Assembly (NCBI GenBank): GCA_036744795.1
Contig: DAIOHK010000028.1
Span: 1-29,615, forward strand
Reading direction: 5' to 3'
DNA length: 29,615 bases
DNA from: UBA5486 sp036744795
Lineage (GTDB): Bacteria > Bacillota > UBA4882 > UBA10575
The first letter of the stretch is position 1. Every line of letters begins with the position of its first letter. Shown in pieces: positions 15,909 through 22,867 of the stretch. Both the position numbers and the translations under genes were made by a program. The notes beneath the pieces were generated by a model. It ran no database searches and was not told where the DNA came from. It saw nothing but the letters and a program-made list of their open reading frames with translations.

Positions 15909-16356
15909 AGTGTTTCTCATCAGTTTCAATTCTTGGTTTAAAGCCTCTAGTTAACTTTTCAGCCTTAGGAATTGTTAGTTCTAGGACACCATTTCTATAT
16001 TTGGCAGTTGCCTGTTCTGAAATTACTTCAGAGGGAAGAGGTATAGTCCGGTAGAAACTTCCGTACCGGCGTTCTGTCATATGGTATCCGCGCTCGTTAC
16101 GATTCTCCTCTTGTTTTACTTCCCCTTTAAGCTGAACAGCGTTTTCATTTACTGTAATATCCAAATCCTCCTGATTTACACCCGGAAGATCTGCTTTGAT
16201 AATAATTTCTTTCTCTGTTTCTCTCATATCAATAGAAGGCCCAAAACTTTTTTGTTCCCAGAGATCTCGAAAGTTACGGGGAAAGAATTGATTAAAGATT
16301 CTGCCGGGCTCTAAAAAACCGTTATTATTAAAAGGGCTTAACCATCTCTGATCCAT
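15907..16356 (-). CDS. hsp20: Hsp20-family small heat-shock protein
   Basis: The 149-residue protein has a short N-terminal arm (about 1-40, with FNQFFPRNFRDLW) and an alpha-crystallin domain (about 42-135): PSIDMRETEKEIIIKADLPGV, then RYGSFYRTIPLP and YRNGVLELTIPK. It is an ATP-independent holdase for unfolding proteins in the cytosol. ATG follows GGAGG. No CIRCE element or other heat-shock operator was recognised upstream. A terminator overlaps its stop. Confidence 0.95.
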   Translation of the reverse strand: MDQRWLSPFNNNGFLEPGRIFNQFFPRNFRDLWEQKSFGPSIDMRETEKEIIIKADLPGVNQEDLDITVNENAVQLKGEVKQEENRNERGYHMTERRYGSFYRTIPLPSEVISEQATAKYRNGVLELTIPKAEKLTRGFKPRIETDEKH

Positions 16357-16673
16357 TATTTAACCTCCGTTTTTATTACTAGAGGGAATTGCATGATTAC
16401 ATTTTTCCATTCCAGTTTCTATTTATCCAGAATAATGAATTATGCAATTCCTTAAGTTAAGTTTAGATTTTGACAAGACCAATCTATTTATACAAAAATA
16501 ATGGTTTTTGTGGTGGAAAAACCAGGACTGGCCTTAAGTATTTGGTAACTTGCTAAAATACTACTATTTTTTGTTTGACTCTTTGCTTTTGAAAGAGTAC
16601 CTTTTTTGCGCATTAGGCTAAAGGCTTAATTAGATTATTGCTGGAGAAAATAAAAAAGCAAAAAACCATTAAA
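16357..16673. other. Divergent intergenic region, hsp20 / metal operon
   Basis: AT-rich, no gene. A hairpin at 16502-16524 (TGGTTTTT, loop GTGGTGG, AAAAACCA) has no T-run on either strand and may separate the two promoter regions. The hsp20 ribosome site lies at its left end; the FNR-type box starts right after its right end. Confidence 0.5.
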
Positions 16674-16716
16674 CTTGATCTAGATCAAGGAGTATTAGTA
16701 TTGAAACACATATAAT
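16674..16716 (+). promoter_or_regulatory. FNR-type box and class II promoter of the metal operon
   Basis: CTTGATCTAGATCAAG (16674-16689) is a 16-bp perfect palindrome containing the FNR consensus TTGAT-N4-ATCAA. A perfect -10, TATAAT, lies at 16711-16716. With a start about 7 bases later (near 16723) the box centre (16681.5) sits at about -41.5, the classical position for class II activation by FNR. No good -35 element is present, as expected for such a promoter. The FNR-family gene at 18895 is the likely regulator. Confidence 0.8.
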
Positions 16717-16746
16717 GAAGTCATCAAAGAAAAAGGAGGATAAATT

Positions 16747-16962
16747 ATGACGATAAAAACCTATCAATTAGAGACCCTAACCTGCCCAAGTTGCGTAGTT
16801 AAAATTCAAACTGTCCTAAAAAGAAACGATGGGGTACAGGAAGTCGAAGTATTGTTTAATTCCAGTAGAGTCAGGGTGAGTTTTGATGAGGCTGTGGTAG
16901 ACCCAGAAACCATTAAGAAAACAATCGAAAACTTGGGATTTAAGGTAATAGGAGAAAAGTAA
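16747..16962 (+). CDS. Heavy-metal-associated (HMA) domain protein
   Basis: A single 71-residue ferredoxin-like HMA domain with the metal-binding loop T-C-P-S-C (LETLTCPSCVVKIQ, near residues 12-17) and the usual beta-alpha-beta-beta-alpha-beta pattern. Such proteins carry soft metal ions to a P-type ATPase or stand in for its N-terminal metal domain. The ATPase that follows 26 bases later lacks an N-terminal HMA domain, so this looks like the detached domain. ATG follows AAAGGAGGA. It is the first gene of the operon with the FNR-type box. Confidence 0.9.
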   Translation: MTIKTYQLETLTCPSCVVKIQTVLKRNDGVQEVEVLFNSSRVRVSFDEAVVDPETIKKTIENLGFKVIGEK

Positions 16963-16988
16963 AGCTGTGGCCAGATGGGGGGAGGAGT

Positions 16989-18860
16989 ATGGTTAAGTTA
17001 ACAAAGAGACAAAGAGTTTTATTCTCTGGGGTTCTTGCCATTACATCTTTTATTTTAAAAAACACAATCGGGCAGCAACTGATTACTAGTATTGTAATGA
17101 TAGCAACAGCAATTGTAGCCGGGACTCCAATTTTAAAGAATGCTATATCCGCTCTGCGCTATAAGATCCTTGGGATTGATGCTCTAGTATCGATCGCGGT
17201 AATCGGAGCAATGTTTATTGGAGAGTACTGGGAAGCGGCAGCTGTAACCTTTCTGTTTTTGTTCGGCGAATATCTGGAATCCAAAACTTTAGAAAAAACC
17301 AGGTCTTCGATTAAAGCACTACTAAATCTAGCTCCAGATGTAGCCAGAGTAATAAGAGATGGGGTAGAAGTGGTAATATCACCGGAAGAAGTAATTAAAG
17401 GAGAAATAGTAGTAATTAAACCAGGAGAGAAGGTTTCAGTAGATGGTACTGTGATCGAGGGGACAGCTTATCTGAATCAAGCAGCTATTACAGGAGAATC
17501 AATTCCTGTAGCCAAGAAGATTGAGGATGAGGTTTTTTCGGGAACAATTATTGAATCAGGTTATTTAAAAGTAAGAGCTGATCGTGTAGGAGAAGATACT
17601 ACTTTTGCCAGAATCCTGCAGATGGTTGAGGAAGCCCAGGATAAGAAGGCCAAGACGCAAAAGTTTCTTGAAAAATTTTCAAAATACTATACTCCCTCCA
17701 TCATTATTTTATCATTATTGCTGTTTGCCTTTACTAAGGATCTGGTTTTATCTCTGACTTTATTGGTAATAGCTTGTCCTGGTGCTTTGGTAATCTCTAC
17801 ACCAGTTTCTATTGTGGCAGGAATTGGGAATGGGGCAAAGCATGGGGTGTTGGTCAAAGGTGGAGAGGTAATGGAGAAACTGGGAAAAGTTAAATTACTG
17901 GCTTTTGATAAGACAGGTACCTTAACAATGGGCAAGCCAAAGGTTAATCGGGTCAAAACTTATAGCTTTGAAGAAGATGAACTACTTAGAATCGCGGCTA
18001 TTGGTGAGGCTTATTCGGAGCATCCTTTGGGTAAAGCCATAATCGAAGAAGCGGAAAAGGCTTTGGGTCCTATTACACGAAGACCGGATAAATCGGAGAT
18101 GGTAGTCGGTCAAGGTTTAAAAGTTGTGATCGAGGGGAAAACAATCTTAATCGGTAATAGAAAACTATTTACTGAAAATGGTGTAGAAATTGGAGAAAAG
18201 GAAGTTTATATCAGGTCTGAGGAAGAAAAAGGGCAAACCGTAGTCCTGGTTGGAGATTTAGCAGGGATTATGGGTGTAATCTCAATTGCAGATATTGTCA
18301 GAGCGGATAGCAAAAAACTGATTACTAACTTAAAGAAATTAGGAATCGAAAGAGTAGTAATGCTAACCGGAGATAATAAACGGGTAGCAAAGGCGATCGC
18401 TAGTGAGCTGGGTATTGATAATTATTATGGCGAGTTACTTCCAGAGGAAAAAGTTCAAGTGCTAGAGGAACTACAGCAGAAACATGGGATGGCGGCAATG
18501 GTTGGCGATGGAGTAAATGATGCACCAGCTTTAGCCTCGGCAGATTTAGGGATTGCCATTGGCGGGGCGGGAACAGATGTAGCGATGGAAACTGCGGATG
18601 TGGTTCTGATGTCAGATGAAATCAAGAAACTATCCCATGCCATAGGAATTAGCCGTGCCACAGTTAGAAACATGAAGCAAAATATCTACTTTGCCTTAAT
18701 TGTAGCAGGAACTCTTTTGGGAGGAGTACTTTTTAAAACAGTAAATCTAGCTTTTGGGATGCTTGTTCATGAGTTAAGTGTATTGCTGGTAGTGATCAAT
18801 GCGGTAAGACTCCTGGGTTATGGTGATCGTGGTAAGTCTAGAAAACAAGTTTCGATTTAG
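16989..18860 (+). CDS. P1B-type heavy-metal ATPase with CPG motif
   Basis: This 623-residue metal-exporting P-type ATPase shows the actuator TGES (168-171), the phosphorylation motif D307-KTGT, SEHPLG (H345-P346) specific to P1B pumps, and MVGDGVNDAP in the hinge. About eight membrane segments are expected. Two transport-site features are unusual. The helix-6 motif is C263-P-G265 where most pumps have CPC, CPH or SPC. Helix 8 reads H594-E-L-S597 followed by VLLVVINAVRLL, closer to the HEG(S/T) of P1B-4 than to the Asp of Zn/Cd pumps. The metal is therefore uncertain; Fe, Zn, Cd and Co remain possible. No N-terminal metal domain is present; the HMA protein before it probably serves. ATG follows GGGGGGAGGAG. 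It is followed by the FNR-family gene. Confidence 0.92.
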   Translation: MVKLTKRQRVLFSGVLAITSFILKNTIGQQLITSIVMIATAIVAGTPILKNAISALRYKILGIDALVSIAVIGAMFIGEYWEAAAVTFLFLFGEYLESKTLEKTRSSIKALLNLAPDVARVIRDGVEVVISPEEVIKGEIVVIKPGEKVSVDGTVIEGTAYLNQAAITGESIPVAKKIEDEVFSGTIIESGYLKVRADRVGEDTTFARILQMVEEAQDKKAKTQKFLEKFSKYYTPSIIILSLLLFAFTKDLVLSLTLLVIACPGALVISTPVSIVAGIGNGAKHGVLVKGGEVMEKLGKVKLLAFDKTGTLTMGKPKVNRVKTYSFEEDELLRIAAIGEAYSEHPLGKAIIEEAEKALGPITRRPDKSEMVVGQGLKVVIEGKTILIGNRKLFTENGVEIGEKEVYIRSEEEKGQTVVLVGDLAGIMGVISIADIVRADSKKLITNLKKLGIERVVMLTGDNKRVAKAIASELGIDNYYGELLPEEKVQVLEELQQKHGMAAMVGDGVNDAPALASADLGIAIGGAGTDVAMETADVVLMSDEIKKLSHAIGISRATVRNMKQNIYFALIVAGTLLGGVLFKTVNLAFGMLVHELSVLLVVINAVRLLGYGDRGKSRKQVSI

Positions 18861-18894
18861 TGATAACTATAATCGCTTTAAAGGAGAGATTAAC

Positions 18895-19575
18895 GTGGAT
18901 TGCAAATGCGAGCATTGTAAAGGAAGAACATGTATCGAAATAGTTCCGATCTTTAGTAATCTTAATTATGATGAGATGATGGAGATTGCCGGGATCATTA
19001 CCCAGAAAACCTTTGAAAAGGGTGAGCTGATTTATTTTTCGGGAGATAAAGGAGAAAAACTATATGTGATTCATACAGGTAAGGTTAAAATAACCCGGTT
19101 GTCTGATGATGGAAAAGAGCAGGTAATAAGGGTATTAGGCCCTGGGGAATTTATGGGAGAGCTTTCGCTTTTTAGTTCCAGTCCTTTGACCGATAATGCG
19201 GAAGCCTTAGAGAAGACTACAGTATGTATGATCGCGGCCGAAAAAATCAAAGAACTGATGAGAAAGTATCCAACTATCGCTTTTAAGGTGATGGAGGAAT
19301 TAAGTGAAAGATTAGAGAAAGCAGAAAATCTGATAGAAAAGATCAATCTGCTTGACGTTGAAAAAAGATTAGCTAAAACTCTTATAAATATGGCAAATGA
19401 TCAGAACGAAGTGGCTTTAAAGATGAGTAAGAAAGATCTTGCTTCCCATCTAGGCATGACCCAGGAGACCTTGAGTAGAAAACTATCGAATTTTCAAGAT
19501 TTAGGATTAATCAAGCTAATTGGTCAAAGAAGGATAATTATAATAGATAAGGTTGCCCTAGAGGACATAGAATAG
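18895..19575 (+). CDS. FNR/Crp-family regulator with N-terminal Cys cluster
   Basis: The 226-residue regulator begins with four cysteines (C3, C5, C8, C13) and has a fifth at C111, an arrangement like FNR proteins that hold an oxygen-sensitive iron-sulfur cluster. A cyclic-nucleotide-like beta-barrel (about 20-125, GPGEFMGELSLF) is followed by a dimer helix (about 126-160) and a winged helix (about 175-225). The recognition helix reads T-Q-E-T-L-S-R. E191, S194 and R195 match the E-x-x-S-R triplet that in E. coli FNR reads TTGAT. The GTG at 18895 is chosen because AAAGGAGA precedes it; an upstream in-frame GTG (18820) lies inside the ATPase gene. It is the third gene of the metal operon and probably controls the box at 16674. 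Metal sensing in place of oxygen sensing is also possible. Confidence 0.9.
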   Translation: MDCKCEHCKGRTCIEIVPIFSNLNYDEMMEIAGIITQKTFEKGELIYFSGDKGEKLYVIHTGKVKITRLSDDGKEQVIRVLGPGEFMGELSLFSSSPLTDNAEALEKTTVCMIAAEKIKELMRKYPTIAFKVMEELSERLEKAENLIEKINLLDVEKRLAKTLINMANDQNEVALKMSKKDLASHLGMTQETLSRKLSNFQDLGLIKLIGQRRIIIIDKVALEDIE

Positions 19576-19630
19576 AGATGTTTTAAAAAAATACTAGAAA
19601 GGGGATTTCAAGAAAATAGTATTAAAAACG

Positions 19631-19810
19631 ATGCTAATAGTAATTATTGCTAGTATTGTATTTATGATTGGTTCGGCTATAGTTCCCTACTCGGAATCAT
19701 TTAAAGCAGCAACATCAAACTCTGACCCTTCATTAAGTCATATGCTGAGAAATAGTTTCTATATTCCATTGTGTATTCCTTCCTATTTACTTATAGCTTC
19801 CAAGGCATAA
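19631..19810 (+). CDS. Small hypothetical membrane protein (59 aa)
   Basis: ATG at 19631 gives 59 residues with an N-terminal hydrophobic segment (MLIVIIASIVFMIGSAIV) and a second one near the C-terminus (FYIPLCIPSYLLIA), joined by a polar loop. The frame is open a little further upstream, where GAAAGGGG (19597-19604) would suit a start near 19610, but no standard start codon is there. It follows the FNR-family gene by 55 bases. Family not recognised. It could be a real small membrane protein or a remnant. Confidence 0.4.
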   Translation: MLIVIIASIVFMIGSAIVPYSESFKAATSNSDPSLSHMLRNSFYIPLCIPSYLLIASKA

Positions 19811-19843
19811 CAGTGAATAGTTGTTTAGTGTCTTGACACGATC

Positions 19844-19871
19844 TTGACTTAACCAGTTTATATGTTATTAT
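19844..19871 (+). promoter_or_regulatory. Promoter of the riboswitch-SulP-Mrp operon
   Basis: TTGACT (19844-19849) and TATTAT (19866-19871), spacer 16 bp, form a sigma-A-like promoter about 30 bases before the riboswitch. A second TTGACA at 19833 lacks a good -10 at the right distance. Confidence 0.6.
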
Positions 19872-19904
19872 TAGAAATATAGTATATTTAAACAAAAAAT
19901 AACG

Positions 19905-20060
19905 TTATCTCCGAATTCCAACAGGAAACGGGGGATCCATTATTGGGGTGAATCCTGATTATCAGGTAGGGCAACTTGGGTGCCCGAACCCGTCAGCTAA
20001 CCCCGTAGGAGTGGTCCAAGCGTTGCGTCTTAGTCATAGAACTTGACCTACGCTTTTTTT
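19905..20060 (+). ncRNA. c-di-AMP riboswitch (ydaO/yuaA) leader
   Basis: Conserved blocks appear in order: CCGAATTCC, ACGGGGGATCCA, TTGGGGTGAATCCT, CAGGTAGGGC, GCCCGAACCCGTCAGCTAAC and CCCGTAGG. These are the core of the ydaO/yuaA class, which binds two c-di-AMP molecules. The class usually turns genes off, and here a terminator follows (20018-20060), then the SulP gene start 65 bases after the T-run. Confidence 0.93.
20018..20060 (+). terminator. Riboswitch expression-platform terminator
   Basis: AAGCGT (20018-20023) pairs with ACGCTT (20050-20055), with further GTC/GAC pairing inside the hairpin, and the 3' strand runs into seven T (20054-20060). It directly follows the c-di-AMP aptamer. 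Confidence 0.75.
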
Positions 20061-20124
20061 GCGTTGACAAAAGTTTTAGACTGGACTTTTCCTTGGTACC
20101 ACTACTATTTGCGGGGTGATTTTT

Positions 20125-21684
20125 TTGAAAAATTGGTGGCAGCGTGTACGCGGTGATGTGATCGGCGGAGCCACTGCAGCAGTTGTAGCCCTTCCTCTTG
20201 CCCTAGCCTTCGGAATTGCTAGTGGAGCAGGTGCGGTAGCAGGCTTATATGCATCGATTTTTGGTGGCTTAACTGCGGCTGTGTTTGGCGGTTGTGGCGT
20301 GCAAATTACTGGCCCTACTGGTGCTATGACAGCAGTTTTGGTTAGTATTGTCAGTAAGCATGGGGTAAGCGGTATGCTTCTAGCTGGTGCTTTGGCAGGT
20401 TTGATGCAGGTGACTTTTGGCTTACTTCGATTAGGTGGATTCGTTAAGTATCTCCCCCAGCCTGTAGTCGCTGGCTTTACGAATGGAGTCTCTATCCTGT
20501 TTTTCATGACAGCAATTGGTGATGCTGTAGAAACACTTTCCATTACTTTGATTACTACGATCGTAATCATTTTGGCACTGCGTTTCTTTAAACGAGTACC
20601 CGAATCCTTGTTTGGCCTCGTTGCGGGCTTAATTGTGAACGAACTCTTCATTCACAGTCCTCATGTTGTAGGCAATCTCCCCTTTGGTATACCCAAACTA
20701 GTATTCAGTACCATGCCTTTTGGTGAAATAGGTCAATTGATTATGCCAGCGTTTACTATCTGCCTTTTAGGTAGTATTTCGGCGCTCTTGTCGGCAGAGG
20801 TTACCGATGGGATGATAGGTACCCAGCATGATAGCAACCGAGAGCTCATCGGCCAAGGTTTAGGGAATCTTGTTTCTTCTTTGATCGGTGGTGTGCCTGT
20901 ATCCGGGGCTGTCGCACGCTCTGGAATCAATGTCCATAGTGGGGGGCGTACCCGTCTTTCCAGTATCCTACATGCCGTCTTTTTACTACTGATGGTTATA
21001 GTTTTTGGTCCCATTGCAAAGCGCATACCATTAGCCTCATTAGCAGCTATACTTATGGTTGCTTCAGTTCGTACAGCCGATTGGAAAAGTTTAAAACTAA
21101 TGCCCCGAGCTCGCTGGAGCTATGGAGTGATCATGACTATTACTACCATATTGACAGTGGTAAAGGATCTAACAATTGCCGTGCTGGTAGGGGTTGCTTT
21201 ATCCGCTGTTGTAGTACTAGTGAAATTGGCATCTTCACCCCATGGAGAAGTCCGCAAGCAGACTACATCAGACTCCACTTTTCCTGTCCATCCTAGTGTT
21301 GAAGTAATTGCTTTCCATGGACCCCTGTTTTTTATTGGGGTAGAGAATGTCAGGCGTCGTGTAAAGGAAATAACTGATAGATCCATTCTGGTATTTGATT
21401 TTTCTAATGTACCCGTGATCGATGAAAGTGGAGCTCTAGCCCTTCAGGACTTTGTTGGACGGTTGGAGAGGAAAGGCAGGAGCGTATACATAGGAGGGCT
21501 TGATCGAAAGCCCCTGCGCATGTTGATAAGAATGGGTGTAGTAGACAAATTAGGTAGGGCTCAGATCTGTAAGGGGCTGGAGAGTGCTATACGAAGGGCG
21601 TCTGAACAAGCAGCCCGTTCTTTGGAAAGTGCTGTGCGAAGTGGGTCTAAGCAAGTGGCCGATTCCTTGGGGAGTGATTTATGA
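20125..21684 (+). CDS. SulP-family anion transporter with STAS domain
   Basis: The 519-residue SulP/SLC26 transporter has about 12-14 membrane segments (roughly residues 8-380). The conserved early stretch is ASGAGAVAGLYASIFGG, followed by GCGVQITGPTGAM. A cytosolic STAS domain spans about 392-480 (VIDESGALALQDFV). Known family members carry sulfate or Na+-dependent bicarbonate; which one applies here cannot be read. Start TTG 20125 is preferred to GTG 20116 since GGGGTG (20113-20118) then acts as the ribosome site. The C-terminus carries two 15-residue repeats. It is the first gene of the operon under the c-di-AMP riboswitch; mrpE follows after 61 bases. Confidence 0.9.
   Translation: MKNWWQRVRGDVIGGATAAVVALPLALAFGIASGAGAVAGLYASIFGGLTAAVFGGCGVQITGPTGAMTAVLVSIVSKHGVSGMLLAGALAGLMQVTFGLLRLGGFVKYLPQPVVAGFTNGVSILFFMTAIGDAVETLSITLITTIVIILALRFFKRVPESLFGLVAGLIVNELFIHSPHVVGNLPFGIPKLVFSTMPFGEIGQLIMPAFTICLLGSISALLSAEVTDGMIGTQHDSNRELIGQGLGNLVSSLIGGVPVSGAVARSGINVHSGGRTRLSSILHAVFLLLMVIVFGPIAKRIPLASLAAILMVASVRTADWKSLKLMPRARWSYGVIMTITTILTVVKDLTIAVLVGVALSAVVVLVKLASSPHGEVRKQTTSDSTFPVHPSVEVIAFHGPLFFIGVENVRRRVKEITDRSILVFDFSNVPVIDESGALALQDFVGRLERKGRSVYIGGLDRKPLRMLIRMGVVDKLGRAQICKGLESAIRRASEQAARSLESAVRSGSKQVADSLGSDL
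21577..21666 (+). repeat. In-gene 45-bp duplication at SulP C-terminus
   Basis: Two adjacent 45-base units encode LESAIRRASEQAARS and LESAVRSGSKQVADS, a tandem 15-residue repeat after the STAS domain, followed by the start of a third copy (LGSDL). It predicts an amphipathic helical tail. Confidence 0.75.
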
Positions 21685-21745
21685 GTTGACAAGGATTCCT
21701 TAATGCTTCCTGTGCGGATGCATTTTTAGGAGAAGGAGGATAATT

Positions 21746-22327
21746 GTGAACAAGCGATCATTGATGGTATCATTTATCCTATTGTTAGTATTTTGGATAG
21801 TTATATCTGCAGAAGTAAATCAACAACACATTTTGGTGGGGGCGTTTCTCGCTCTAGTAACTGTTTGGTTTTGGCAGGATCTTGGTCCCAGACTTCCCAG
21901 TATGCCATCTTCTGGAGAACTGTTGTGCTTAGGTCGCTGCCTATTATTGCTAGTAATGTATGTTTTTCAATCTAACATCACCGTAGCCAAGACATTGCTG
22001 TTTTCAAGCCCACCGGTGAGGCCGGTGTTTGTGGTAATGGAACCTCCTATCAAGAGCAATTGGGGCCGGGTGCTTCTAGCTACCTGTATTACTATTACCC
22101 CTGGTACGGTGACTGTTGATGTTGATCCGGAAACAGGCCGATTTATTGTGCATGCACTTACAGAAGAAACCGCGATCAGCTTGTTTTATTGGCGGATTAT
22201 TGATGAGATTAAAAATTTGGAAACCTGGAGGCAAAGGAGGGCAGCGCATGTGGTGGATACTGGCAGGACTTATGATCTTGATTCTCCTGGTACTCTTGCG
22301 AGCGATTATCGGACCAACAGTCATTGA
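21746..22327 (+). CDS. mrpE: Mrp-type Na+/H+ antiporter subunit E (MbhA-like)
   Basis: This 193-residue subunit of the multi-subunit Na+/H+ antiporter has N-terminal membrane segments (about 8-45 and 58-80) and a cytosolic domain with the MrpE signature WGRVLLATCITITPGTVTVDV and FIVHALTEE. It is longer than the usual about 160 residues: the last ~30 residues (after ETWRQRR) look unlike the family and overlap the mrpF start by 80 bp. GTG start follows AGAAGGAGGA. It corresponds to MbhA of archaeal membrane-bound hydrogenases. Confidence 0.9.
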   Translation: MNKRSLMVSFILLLVFWIVISAEVNQQHILVGAFLALVTVWFWQDLGPRLPSMPSSGELLCLGRCLLLLVMYVFQSNITVAKTLLFSSPPVRPVFVVMEPPIKSNWGRVLLATCITITPGTVTVDVDPETGRFIVHALTEETAISLFYWRIIDEIKNLETWRQRRAAHVVDTGRTYDLDSPGTLASDYRTNSH

Positions 22328-22559
22328 TCGCCTAATCTCCATCAATGCCATCACTAGTAAGGTAAGTGTGACTATTTTGTTGATGGCTTTTGCTAAAGGA
22401 GAGTATGGGTTTATTGATGTAGCCTTTGTTTTTATGTTATGTGGATTTGTGGGAGGGCTTTGGATACTTAAGGTGCTCACACCTGGTGATTGGCAGCTCA
22501 GAATACCGGGACTAGAAGGTTTCGAGGGTGATAGAGAGGAAGTGGCTCCCCATGATTAA
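22248..22559 (+). CDS. mrpF: Mrp-type antiporter subunit F (MbhB-like)
   Basis: The 103-residue protein has three membrane segments and the MrpF motifs RAIIGPTVIDRLISINAI and FIDVAFVFMLCGFVGGL. The ATG at 22248 follows AAAGGAGGG and lies inside the mrpE gene. A longer in-frame extension upstream (to 22116) is a shadow of mrpE. Extra polar residues at the C-terminus reach into the mrpG start. It helps form the membrane core of the antiporter. Confidence 0.9.
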   Translation: MWWILAGLMILILLVLLRAIIGPTVIDRLISINAITSKVSVTILLMAFAKGEYGFIDVAFVFMLCGFVGGLWILKVLTPGDWQLRIPGLEGFEGDREEVAPHD

Positions 22560-22863
22560 ATGGATCGCAAATATCTGTTTTATTGGGTCGCTTTTGGCCT
22601 TTGGATTAGGGACCTTGGGGCTGTTCAAATTTCCAGATCCATATACCCGCATGCATGCTGTGGGAATGGGTGATACCCTGGGTGTGGGTTTGATTGGGCT
22701 TGGGCTTTTTTTGCTCAGTCCCAACTGGATTCTACGGATCAAATTAGTGGTTATTCTGTTCTTGTTTTGGATTATTAACCCTACCATGACACATTTGGTG
22801 GCCAAAGCCGGTCTGATTCATGGGACACAACCTGTTGAAGGTACAAGATTAAGGAAGGGGTGA
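22552..22863 (+). CDS. mrpG: Mrp-type antiporter subunit G (MbhC-like)
   Basis: The 103-residue protein has three membrane segments and the MrpG signature GTLGLFKFPDPYTRMHAVGMGDTLG. ATG 22552 overlaps the mrpF stop by 8 bp and follows AGAGGAAG; an upstream GTG at 22528 has no ribosome site. Small structural subunit of the antiporter; the tail HGTQPVEGTRLRKG is typical. Confidence 0.9.
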   Translation: MIKWIANICFIGSLLAFGLGTLGLFKFPDPYTRMHAVGMGDTLGVGLIGLGLFLLSPNWILRIKLVVILFLFWIINPTMTHLVAKAGLIHGTQPVEGTRLRKG

Positions 22864-22867
22864 GTGT

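Noticed and set aside
16502..16524. Hairpin TGGTTTTT / AAAAACCA as a terminator or operator.
   Set aside because: No T-run on either strand and no conserved operator motif recognised; kept only as a note in the intergenic entry.
16701..16706. TTGAAA as -35 of the metal-operon promoter.
   Set aside because: Only 4 bp from the TATAAT, so it cannot act as its -35; the FNR box takes the -35 role.
18820..18894. Longer start for the FNR-family gene within the ATPase gene.
   Set aside because: AAAGGAGA before GTG 18895 gives a far better start, and it puts the cysteines at the N-terminus as in relatives.
20054..20076. TTTTTGCGTTG near the riboswitch terminator also occurs in the end repeat of the MITE-like element (7487-7497).
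   Set aside because: Here it comes from the T-run and flank of the terminator, there is no inverted partner nearby, and an 11-base match with a T-run can arise by chance.
20076..20651. Long minus-strand open frame opposite the SulP gene.
   Set aside because: Pro/Ala/Thr/Lys-rich shadow translation of a strong coding gene; no start signal or known domain.
22116..22247. N-terminal extension of MrpF reaching back into mrpE.
   Set aside because: The ribosome site AAAGGAGGG and the family's usual length fix the start at 22248; the extension is mrpE in another frame.
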